64,000 nt of DNA. Source: Mesodorylaimus sp. YZB2_4 (taxonomy: Eukaryota > Nematoda > Enoplea > Dorylaimida > Dorylaimidae). Where the stretch lies: assembly GCA_030248295.1 (NCBI GenBank), contig JASANH010001085.1, positions 310,001 through 374,000 of the forward strand, in the 5' to 3' direction. Shown here in pieces: positions 44,250 to 52,669 of this stretch (position 1 is its first letter; each line of letters begins with the position of its first letter). Under the pieces are notes generated by a model. It saw nothing but the letters and a program-made list of their open reading frames with translations, did no database searches and was not told the DNA's origin. The position numbers were made by a program, and so were the translations under genes.

Positions 44250-44583
44250 GAGAAAGCTCTCTGAAAAAAATTGGAAGCGTCTTACCAGCTGGTCAGCTAT
44301 GGTCAGCGTCTAATGTACAGAAATTTTTAAAATTCTAATGGAAGCTCCAAATCGATGCCCAAAACCCGAAAGCGGGTTTGGAAGGAGCCCTGCGTGTTCA
44401 TGTCAACGCTCGGGGCCCTTATTATGAAGAATTCAAAAACTTTCAGGACTCCAAGCCATCGCTGATCAGTTGGCCAGACATCTCTGGTATTTTGCGGAAA
44501 CCGTTCTTTTGCGCTTGGGAACAATCAATAAATCACGATTTTTTATTTGGTGAAGTTTGACCTGGCGGTTGGCGATGCTCCCT
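44250..44583. repeat. Palindromic repeat family R1, copy 3
   Basis: The right terminus GGCGGTTGGCGATGCTCCC (ending about 44582) is the reverse complement of the left terminus of copy 4 at 47364. Inner arms CAGCTGGTCAGCTATGGTCAG and CTGATCAGTTGGCCAG are inverted, and the centre contains GGAAGGAGCCCTGCGTG. It is MITE-like and non-coding. Confidence 0.6.
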
Positions 44584-44694
44584 TGCGTATGAGTCATCCA
44601 TGCTTTCTCAGGTCTCGAATAATAATAATGCGAAAAATGTAGCGGAGAAAAATTGGGCGGTTGTTCGTTGTTCGCCTACGGCTATAGTAAAGAC

Positions 44695-44772
44695 CATAGA
44701 ATGTCGGATCGGATCGGATCGAATCCCGATCCGGACTAATGCGATCCGATCTGATCCGGCCGTGAGCTTCGA
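44695..44772. repeat. GGATC motif block 1
   Basis: GTCGGATCGGATCGGATCG is followed by CCCGATCCGG and GATCCGATCTGATCC: direct units followed by inverted ones. The counterpart is at 48765-48832 in inverted order. Confidence 0.75.
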
Positions 44773-44774
44773 GG

Positions 44775-45835
44775 ACAGTGTAAAGTGTTGGGAGCAGTAG
44801 GCAAGCGAGGGCAGTTTAGAGTGGCGGGAATGTACAGTACCATACGTAGTAGGCTGCGAGGCCAGTGAGGACTGGCGGTAACGCAGTATCAGCTGTCAGA
44901 AAAATAATATGATGGTGTCCAGCGACTAGCCTTTCCATTCGATCGTCGGCTGATTTTGCGGTGTTCGATAGGTGGAGACGGAACCTTCGAGAGCGGTTGT
45001 CTAGCTTGGAGCACCCTCGTTGCCCGATTGGTCCGATCCAGGCTGGGTGAAGGAATATGGCAGTCTGTGATTGGCTGATCGGGCCTGAGTGATGGAAAAG
45101 TGATAAGGGCAGGAGGCGGAGTCTAAATCCCTCTTAACCCCCGCTCACTACTTGAGAATCCACAGCGCGTGCTATAAGTGGCGCGGCAGGTGACACTGAT
45201 CGGCTGTAAACTGTGAGACTGTGCGACAGACTACAAATTAAAGGTGCAAGTAACTGTGGATGGAGCAGTGGCTTATGAGGATAGGAATTCTGATCTAAAA
45301 CCAGGAAACACAAACAAGCTCTGCGCCACGAAAATGTGCGGAGATGACCTGTGCGGTGTCTGGCCGAGATATCAGAGAAGGGTTGTAAAATCAAGTTCGC
45401 TGTAAAGTCTCAAAAAACTAAGAAAAGAATAGGTCCAACCCATTTTTTACCGATGTTAATAAAAATCGTTGCGGTCACAGGACTCAGGCATCTCAGGCAA
45501 AAACGCCCGAAATGCGTGCGATTGAACTTTCTCTGAAAATTGGATTCCAGCGTGTGTGAAATAATGATACTGATCGGAGCAAAATGGAGTACGTCGACCC
45601 TTATTTTACATGGGGACTGCATATCACAGCATTCTCACCTTCTGCAAGGTTACCCCCGCGCTAGTTGTAGCCTAGCTTTAAGTCATTCAATTACTGCTCG
45701 GCAAAAACGAACTGCGTAAAAATAATTGACCGTCTTTACCCTTTAAAAAATTTTAAGTTTGGAGGTGGTCCGGCTTTCCATTTTTTGTCATCTATCTTCG
45801 CCGGATCTGGAATCACATAATCCATAATTTTTTAA
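44775..45835. other. No gene seen
   Basis: Includes a moderately G/C-rich part (44800-45180) with no recognised domain. The frames here are short and overlap each other. Confidence 0.4.
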
Positions 45836-45839
45836 TTTC

Positions 45840-46020
45840 GCTCCATATGTTCATGCCCATGTTCATGTTTTACCACATCACCAAACGCTTATGCGCGCTC
45901 GAGGGTGAAGGGACACATTTTACACGAAACGGCTGACCGGCCCGCGAGTCGAACACTCGCCCGTAACTGCGCACCTGGCGTGAGAGGCAGACGCCTAACG
46001 AACCAGGCCACCAGGCCGAT
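45840..46020 (-). repeat. tRNA-derived SINE, best-preserved head
   Basis: Read on the minus strand it begins GGTGGCCTGGTTCGTTAGGC, then GTCTGCCTCTCACGCC, and a B-box GTGTTCGACTCGCGG. This is the layout of a tRNA with a diverged anticodon arm. The tail has CCCTCGAGCGCGC and ends in ATGAACATGGGCATGAACAT. The acceptor stem does not pair as a functional tRNA would, and the tail matches dispersed copies. It is therefore a SINE rather than a tRNA gene. Confidence 0.7.
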
Positions 46021-46024
46021 ATTT

Positions 46025-47360
46025 CGCCCGAATCTTATTTACTTCATCTGCACCTCTTGCTTCGTAGCCGAGTTTATAGGCAAAGTTTTCTCTTCCGAGC
46101 GGCTTTCTCTTCCTTTATCCGCGATTCTGGAAGACTGTAGGCGACGCAAAGATCGGCTACCCTCAGTTGGTCTAACTCATGGGTCCAGAGACCTAACGTA
46201 TCTTATAACACAGGGCGGAATGGTTATATCTGCATATCTCGACAACCAGCCATTGCTATGCAAAATTATTTCGTATGACTATGGGTAGGACATGCTAGTA
46301 CCAAAAATTATCAAAATCTATCAGCCGGTTCATAAATGGCGGCCCAAAGACCCCAAAAAAGTACACAAAAACAATAACAAGTTCATTCGAAACATGAGTC
46401 GTACAAAAGGAAGAACTATCTTCTTAGCACCGTTGCTACTTGATGCTGCAATCAGTTGGATCAAGTAACGATAAGGCTTAAAGCTGTTGCGCTATGACCA
46501 TACCAAAAATCGTAGTCACTGTCGTCATTGACAACGTTTTCGCAGAATATTCGGGGCATTTTCTGGATCACTACTATAAATAATGCACAAAAAATATATT
46601 TCATAAAGACACACAGGACACTAAGAGGGAAAGACAATTGGAAAAAAGCAAAGGGTAAACAGGAAAAGAAAAGGCATGTTTCAAATGTGTACCCTGCCAG
46701 GCAGACGTGCGTCAAAGACGCAGCGTCTGTTTGTCACTGCAACAAAAGGGTGTGCGCAGTCGCAGAGCACTGGCCGTGAGTGGGAGCTCGCACGCAGCAT
46801 GGCGAACTGAAACAACTTGTTATTCGATAGCTATGCAATCGAGTAAATACTAGAAAATAATCCTAAACCTAAGCCTAAGCCTAGGATGAGAAAGGAAGTG
46901 ATAAGATATGAAAGTAGCAAGGGAGTCGGGTACTGCAATATCCAGCGGGAATAAAACCCCTTTTTTCCCTACTTTCAATTATTTACTTTCCGTGTCCAAT
47001 TCAAGTTCATATTTGAAGAATGTAGAAATGCTTTGTCCTTCAGTTGTATTACATATTTCGATGATGCAAACTCCTGTAGACACAGGAGTTTGTATCAGCG
47101 GTGTATGTACTTGCGCACATAGTAACTGCCCAGAAGTTTCTTCCATATATGATTGTCATACGCAGCAGGAACAAATGTGCGCGTGAAATTTAAATTTCAG
47201 TTGGAGGCTAGCACAATATTCAATCATCAGTATCAATCATCGTATTCAATCATCAATCATCAATATTCTGCATCCAGGCTAGCATTTTATGCTCATAAAT
47301 AGAGTTGCAAGTCGTCATCTCATTATTATTATTTGCGACTAGACATTGATGACTCACACA
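46025..47360. other. No gene seen
   Basis: A plus-strand frame from 45905 runs out of the SINE to 46288 and is not credible. Short simple repeats (TAAGCCTAAGCCTAGG at about 46868; ATCAATCATC units at about 47220-47265) are present. Confidence 0.4.
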
Positions 47361-47363
47361 CAA

Positions 47364-47740
47364 GGGAGCATCGCCAACCGTCAAGTCGAACTTTACGAAA
47401 CAGAAATTCCTAATTTATTGATTGTTCACAGGTGCAAAAGAAAGCTTTCTGCAAAATATCAGAGACGTCTTGCCAACTGATCAGCGATGGCCTAAAGTCC
47501 TGAAAATATTTGAATGCTTGATGGGAAAAGCCCGAGCGTTGACATAAACACGCAGGGTTCATTCCAAACTCGCTTTTGGGTTTTGGGTTTTGGGCATCGA
47601 TTTTGAGCTTCCTAGACTCAGGTTTCGGTTTTTCTGTCAAAAAACCCAGAAGAATTTTAAAAATTCTTGAGCATTAGGCACTGACCACTGCTGAATAGTT
47701 GGCCAGGTGCCCCTATATTTTTCTGAGAGATCCTGAAAAC
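47364..47740. repeat. Palindromic repeat family R1, copy 4
   Basis: The left terminus GGGAGCATCGCCAACCGTC matches the right terminus of the copy at 44250-44583. The arms (CAACTGATCAGCGATGGCC; CACTGCTGAATAGTTGGCCAG) are inverted. The right end is not preserved. Confidence 0.6.
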
Positions 47741-48033
47741 AAATTGCAATTTTTAGTTTTATTAACTTCGATGCTACGGTTTGCATGCCTTTCCAGATTT
47801 TGCAAATGTTTAGAGATGGACGACAGAAATATTAGTAAGGAGTCGAAATAAAGTGGAAATATCTGTTTTTCATTTTAAAAACTTGAAGTTGTGGTTGCAG
47901 TCATTTATAAGCAGCATGGATCTGCTTTACTTTATCAGCTTGTAAAGTAGAGCCATGATGAGCAGTGTGGTTGAGACGGGATGCTGGTGTCATGTCACCA
48001 TGATAATAAATAGGTACTGTGTTTATTGTAATT

Positions 48034-48673
48034 GGCGGAATAGCCCTACATTGGAGAAGATACCGCGGCAAGCGGATGGACTCCGAAACCCTCCCTCCCA
48101 CCTACAACTAGATGTCCCAAGGCAGGCCACCTAGTCGTAGGTGCCCGAGACATCAACCCGACGGGTTTCAGCCTCGCCTGGAGGAGCGTATCGAGCGGCC
48201 AACGAAGGCAACTGGTACGCTGTATGTGGCGGCCAGTCAAGGCAACCTCATACTGCTCCGTGTATAAGGCGGCCAGTTAAGGCAACCAGACACACTACCT
48301 TCTCCACAGGCCAAACACACCTACTACATTCCTCCCTCTGTTAGGAAAGCGATGACCTCATCGCTTCCATCCGGAAGAAGGTGGAGAAACAGGTTCACGT
48401 GTGGTGGCACCTGGCATACAGTTGCTCACTAGCGTCCACCGGAACAATCCCTGGGCCACGAAATGCACAAGGCATACGTTTAGCCTCCAGGTCCGAAGAC
48501 CTGGCCTGTAAGCTACCCAGGCAAGGGAGTTCCTAACACGAGTCAACCTGGATGCTCGGTACACACCAACACGCTCCTCCCGTGCCAAATGTAATAGGCG
48601 GAATAGCCCTGCATTGGAGAAGATACCGGGGGGGGGGGGGGGCGGATTGACTCCAATGTAGGGCTATTCCGCC
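48034..48673. mobile_element. TIR element E2 with an extra internal end copy
   Basis: The left end GGCGGAATAGCCCTACATTG (48034) and right end CAATGTAGGGCTATTCCGCC (to 48673) are perfect inverted repeats of about 22 bases. A third copy of the end, in left orientation, lies inside at 48597-48618, followed by AGATACC and a G-run of 15. It is G/C-rich, with GGCGGCCAGTCAAGGCAACC and GGCGGCCAGTTAAGGCAACC as an internal direct pair. No transposase was recognised. The internal end suggests two copies partly fused by insertion or deletion at the G-run. Confidence 0.7.
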
Positions 48674-48764
48674 TATCACATTATCATAGGGAGGGGAGAC
48701 TCTCGAAAACATTCATGCGTCATTCATTGTCGGAAAAAATTACAAATTTTCCACCTGATTCGAT

Positions 48765-48832
48765 CCGAAACTCAACCGATCCGATCCGAAATTTTCCCCA
48801 TCCGATCCGATCCGACAAACCCCTATCCGATT
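48765..48832. repeat. GGATC motif block 2
   Basis: ATTCGATCCGAAACTCAACC, GATCCGATCCGAAA and CCGATCCGATCCGAC. It pairs in class with 44695-44772. Confidence 0.75.
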
Positions 48833-48864
48833 TCGTCGTGGGCCCAGTGATACTCTGCAGAATA

Positions 48865-50439
48865 CCGTATTTCCTTGAAATTCTCCTTCCCCCCTCCAAA
48901 TCCACCCCCCCCCTCTGGTTATTCTCTCCGTCTAGACCTTGATTGAACTCTATTCTCCCCCCCCCCCCCCTGGAAATCCTCGCCCGGGGACGAATTTAAA
49001 TAACCGCTCAGTATTATCAGGTGTGGAAAATGTGAAGGACATGAGTGTTAGCGTCATGGCTATATACTTAGGTAATCTATGGCTCCCTGAACCCCTATAA
49101 AACCGGTTCAGCATGCTCTGACGGGTCGGCCATCACGCTGAAATTCAAAAAAATGGGCTTCCAAGGCCCCTTTTTGAAATGATGTCGCAAAAATAGTCAT
49201 TGCAAAAGGTTTTTAGCTACAAATGAGGAAGTGACGTCGGCCTCTCGCTTTATTCCCAAAAATGGGCAAAACAATTTGAATTTGGCGCCTCACAGGTATT
49301 CTACCGCCAGCATTGCAATAAGGTGCGCGCTGGCGCGAGGCAGAAAAAGCGTGGAACAAGAAAGATTGAGGAGGGGGAAGTGGAAATGGTTGAGTAGCTG
49401 CCCTGCTTGGTTACGAAGTTTCTTAAGCTAAGTTGTGAATGCAAAGGCAGGCACTAAGAGCAACTAAACACGAAGACGAACATACTGTGTGCGCGAATGT
49501 TTTCTTGCCGATCAAACAGTGCCTTTTGTAAAAAAACCTACAAATAAATTTTTTGTTGCATGTTGAATAGCTCAGGGTCTAACCTCAGCCGCTGTTTTGC
49601 TTCCTTCGAACATTGCCTTTCTCAGTGTGCCTCAGCCTCAGCGCTTTTTTCGCAGACTTTGTGCGATGCCAGAAAAAGTTAAATGTCAGGGTAACTTCGC
49701 AGAGGCAGGAAAGCTCCAAAACTTTTACTCCTGCGTAGAGTAGAACCCGCGTCACTCAGGTGTGTAATCCGGCTCTGTACCTCTCCGCCTCCTCTCCCCA
49801 TTGTGTGTGGGTCTAGTGGGCGACACAATGACCGCCAGTTGTTACTTTAAATCCATTTCGCAAGTCGAACAACCTTTTGTACCTGAGCATCACAAGTGCG
49901 CCAAATTCAAAAGGATTTGCCCATTTAGGGAGTGAAGCGAAAAGTCGACGTCATTCCCTCATTTGTAGCTAAAAACCTTTTGCAATGACTATTTTTGCGA
50001 CATCATTTCAAAAAGAGGCCTTGGAAGCCCATTTTTTTGAATTTCAGCGTGATGGCTGACCCGTCGGAGCATGCTGAACCGGTTTTATAGGCGTTCAGGA
50101 AGCCTTAGAATACTTAAGTATATAGCCATGGTTAGCGTGATAGAAAATATTTTCCTTGATGTCATATGATGAAAGTGAAGTTGAAGAGGAAGATAGCGTG
50201 CATATGGATTGAATTCGACCATGAGTAGCATGAATGCAGGAAAAGAAGTATTGAAATAAACAAACTTGGCGGTACTTGTTGGGGAGCTTCAGGCTGTCTA
50301 TCTTTCTATAATGGCGTCTAGAAAAATGTTTAAGTTTCATTTCCCCCCTCCCCCAGAATCCTTCCCTCCGGTTATTATCCCACGTCTGGAACCCTTTTGA
50401 AAAAAACTCTTCTCCGGGGAGAATTTCCAGGAAATACGG
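48865..50439. mobile_element. TIR element E1, second copy, interrupted by E3
   Basis: Starts CCGTATTTCCTTGAAATTC and ends GAATTTCCAGGAAATACGG, with TA on both sides (48863-48864, 50440-50441). The sequence left of 49047 and right of 50131 is collinear with 41990-42338 (CAGGTGTGGAAAATGTGAAGG, TGAGTGTTAGCG, GATTGAATTCG, GGCGGTACTTGTTGG). Between them sits element E3. Without E3 the element would be about 490 bases. It is non-coding, with C-runs near 48958. Confidence 0.85.
49055..50130. mobile_element. Fold-back DNA element E3 with 8-bp target duplication
   Basis: The 1076-base element has inverted ends CATGGCTATATACTTA and TACTTAAGTATATAGCCATG. The inverted similarity extends roughly 235 bases inwards at about 90 percent (through AACCGGTTCAGCATGCTC and AGCTACAAATGAGG). 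It is flanked by GTTAGCGT at 49047-49054 and 50131-50138. The uninterrupted E1 copy has GTTAGCGT only once (about 42094), so this is a true 8-bp target duplication, as made by hAT-type and some other transposases. The interior holds a short frame (ATGCCAGAAAAAGTTAAATG) that stops soon. A second, partial copy is at 62975-63628. Confidence 0.9.
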
Positions 50440-50970
50440 TAAGTCTTTCTGCCAGGCTTGCGCTATGGAGAAGACCTTGGACCGCTCGCTTGTACGATCA
50501 GCCTGAGCCCGCCGCCAAGTTGGCGTAGAATCTGTTGTTCGTCACCAAAGCGCACAAGCGGTTGGAAACAGCAGTCTTAGCGTCAGGTCACTTAGATTGC
50601 TTCACACCGCTTCGAGAAGACTTGTCTTCGCAGTCTCCCAAGACTTTTACAGTGTCTGTTATCAGAACAGAAGTCTACTCGACTGTACTAATATCTGCAG
50701 CTATCTTAGCTTGATTTTCGATCAGAAATTCGCTGGCATAATATATTAGATGAGCGAGGTAGGTGATATCAAAAAGCGTGTCGACAATCCTATCTTCCCG
50801 ATATAGCTATGTAATTGTACAACACATGGTGCAAAGGCGCAATGCAAACATCCACTACATGAATGGTTGATAAATACGTGTAGCGTTATTCAAACGATCA
50901 TTCAGACAAACGAAACACTAAAATAACAACAAATTCACTAGTGCCAGTGCGATCTTCAGAATAACCGCTC
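50440..50970. other. 3' flank of ETS copy 4
   Basis: No gene is seen. If the donor overlapping the stop of ETS copy 4 is used, a further exon could lie here or beyond, but none was recognised. Confidence 0.4.
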
Positions 50971-50975
50971 TCTAC

Positions 50976-51152
50976 TTACAGACCAAAATCTGGCGAGAGT
51001 CCCATTTCGGCGTGCACTTGCTCGAATGACTTGCCTATAATACCCTCGATGTCACACACGAAGCGATAGGTGAATCTTCGGTCAGCAGACTTGTGGATAA
51101 CATCCTTGTCGTAATAGTAGCGTATCCCGCGTGATAATTTATCAAAATTCAT
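50976..51152 (-). CDS. ETS gene copy 4, exon 4: second half of ETS domain
   Basis: On the minus strand the acceptor (TTTTGCTTTTGCAG) precedes ATG at 51150-51152. The exon reads [36 protein letters not shown] and [18 protein letters not shown], then FGL and TAA. It holds the ETS recognition helix with both conserved Arg, the Tyr run and the wing. YRFVCD is characteristic of the Ets1/Pointed group. The stop overlaps a perfect donor (TCT then GTAAGT), so an alternative transcript could read on without the stop. The exon joins in phase 0 to 51939-52093. It has no damage in any conserved position and is the most credible functional ETS gene in the window. Confidence 0.92.
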   Translation of the reverse strand: MNFDKLSRGIRYYYDKDVIHKSADRRFTYRFVCDIEGIIGKSFEQVHAEMGLSPDFGL

Positions 51153-51154
51153 CT

Positions 51155-51935
51155 GCAAAAGCAAAAGTCCCTCTGAATGCTACAGTAAATACAACATGGT
51201 GCAAGCTAATCAACGCTCGACTCAGTTGGCACCGAAAGATAAGATTTTTTTACGCGGCTCGATATTTGAGTATCGCAAGCTAGCCTTGCCTTCGATCACA
51301 ACTGGGTCTCCTCGTTGACTAAAATTTTCTTTGATCTCATTTATTACAATGAGTCATAAACAGCGGAGGTCCTAGTTGCATGCAAACATAAGACATGTTT
51401 AGTCCGTTTCAGATCGATCATTCGCCCCGCCTCGATAGAATGTCTTTACCTCATGCCTTGTCAGAAATGTCAAGTATCGTCATGTCTTATTTGTTTTCTC
51501 AGCAGAATGACGTACCCTCGCCAGTGTCTCAAAACCGCTACCATAATGCTTGGCTCTGTCATACGTTATTTACCCCAACAGCATTTTGTTCGTCAAGCAC
51601 AAGTCGTTACCCGTCGACTTGGCACCCGAACATTCCATTTCCCCTCGACAACATCCTTCCTCATCTCATGCCGTGCCGAAACTAGCTCTGCAATTAAAGT
51701 AATTTTTCCCCGGCGCGGAGCACATTCCTCGTCACACAGATCGCCCCACCTTGACAGTTTATCCTGTTTGCTTGGAGGCACCTGGCTTATTTGCTAATAA
51801 TCGGATAGAAATCGGACGTCAGCAGCAAAAGGGGCAGAAAGTTAAAATGAAATAACAAGATTGCCTTCGATCAAAGGACCAATGCCGTGTACAACACTTT
51901 TTGACTAAAAGGCTGAAACAGCAATTTGGCGAACT
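51155..51935. other. Intron 3 of ETS copy 4
   Basis: 786 bases with no recognised repeat. Plus-strand frames at 51395-51797 have no splice or domain support. Confidence 0.6.
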
Positions 51936-51938
51936 TAC

Positions 51939-52093
51939 ACTCGGTTTATTCTTCTTCAGGCCCCACAATCGGGCGACTTCGTGTTTGTCGATGAACCTAA
52001 ACTCCCATTCTCGACCAGTCCACGCAATGATGCTTCTGTATTCTCCATTGAGCAGTAATTCAAGAAGGAATTTCCACAGTGGAATGGGATCAG
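51939..52093 (-). CDS. ETS gene copy 4, exon 3: first half of ETS domain
   Basis: The acceptor ends TTTAG before 52093. The exon encodes DPIPLWKFLLELLLNGEY, IIAWTGREWEFRFIDKHEVAR and LWGLKKNKPS, then the donor GTAAGT. The three Trp (LWKF, AWTG, LWGL) mark the ETS domain, and WEF/EVAR point to the Ets1/Pointed subfamily. It is 155 bases long, equal to the copy 3 exon, which it matches at about 40 of 51 residues or better. Phase 1 at entry and phase 0 at exit agree with the neighbouring exons. Confidence 0.93.
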
Positions 52094-52181
52094 CTAAAGA
52101 AATGAGGAGTTAGCTAGCGCTGCTTTCCATGATTCCAAGTCTCATAAGAATGTCAGGCCTCTGAGGGCTGAACAAACTTAC

Positions 52182-52664
52182 TCGGGTGATTTTTGATGAT
52201 GGTAGTCGAGCTGGGCAGGGAGGTCACCTGTCGCTGCTCGCGAGCTGCCCAGGGTCCGAACGACGAAGCGTGCTCGAGTCCAGCCTGATTGTTCAATAGA
52301 TGATACTCCGAGGTGCCCCTGTTTGCCAATCGATAAGTGGAAACCAAGTCGCGGCTAGTGCTGGACTGAGCCCCGCTGCTGCCAGGCGTGGGCGCACACA
52401 AGCCACATTGGACAAACGGCGGTGCTACTGTGCTTGAACAGTCGAGGGACGCCTGCGAGTGGTGATGGGCAAACAGGACCGAATGTGGTCGAGTGGCCGG
52501 CGGGAACGGTTGGTACGTGCGTGGAATTTGAGGTGATTGTTGCAGGCTTTGGGGACTCCACGCTGGAACTGGTGCTTGAGGCAAATGCGGGCCGCCATAG
52601 GCCCGATCATACGTGGTCGACGGAGGACACGATTGACGCACGTTCTGGGCGTAAGTACAATTGC
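52182..52664 (-). CDS. ETS gene copy 4, exon 2 (disordered linker)
   Basis: Acceptor AAAATCCTTCCCTTTAAG before 52664; donor (CACCCGA then GTAAGTTT) after 52182. Entry and exit phases are both 1. The frame reads SNCTYAQNVRQSCPPSTTYD, then Pro/Gln-rich sequence (LQQSPQIPRTYQPFP), SSGAQSSTS, RLANRGTSEYHLLNNQAGLEH and TTIIKNHP. Copy 3 exon 2 (37645-38151) is collinear but has a TGA. There is no known domain; it resembles the flexible regions between the N-terminus and ETS domain in this family. No Pointed/SAM domain is visible. The overlapping frames in other phases, on both strands, are shadows. Confidence 0.85.
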
Positions 52665-52669
52665 CTTAA

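Noticed and set aside
45945..46020. tRNA gene on the minus strand
   Set aside because: A- and B-box are present, but the stems do not form a normal cloverleaf, and the tail is shared with dispersed copies; called a SINE.
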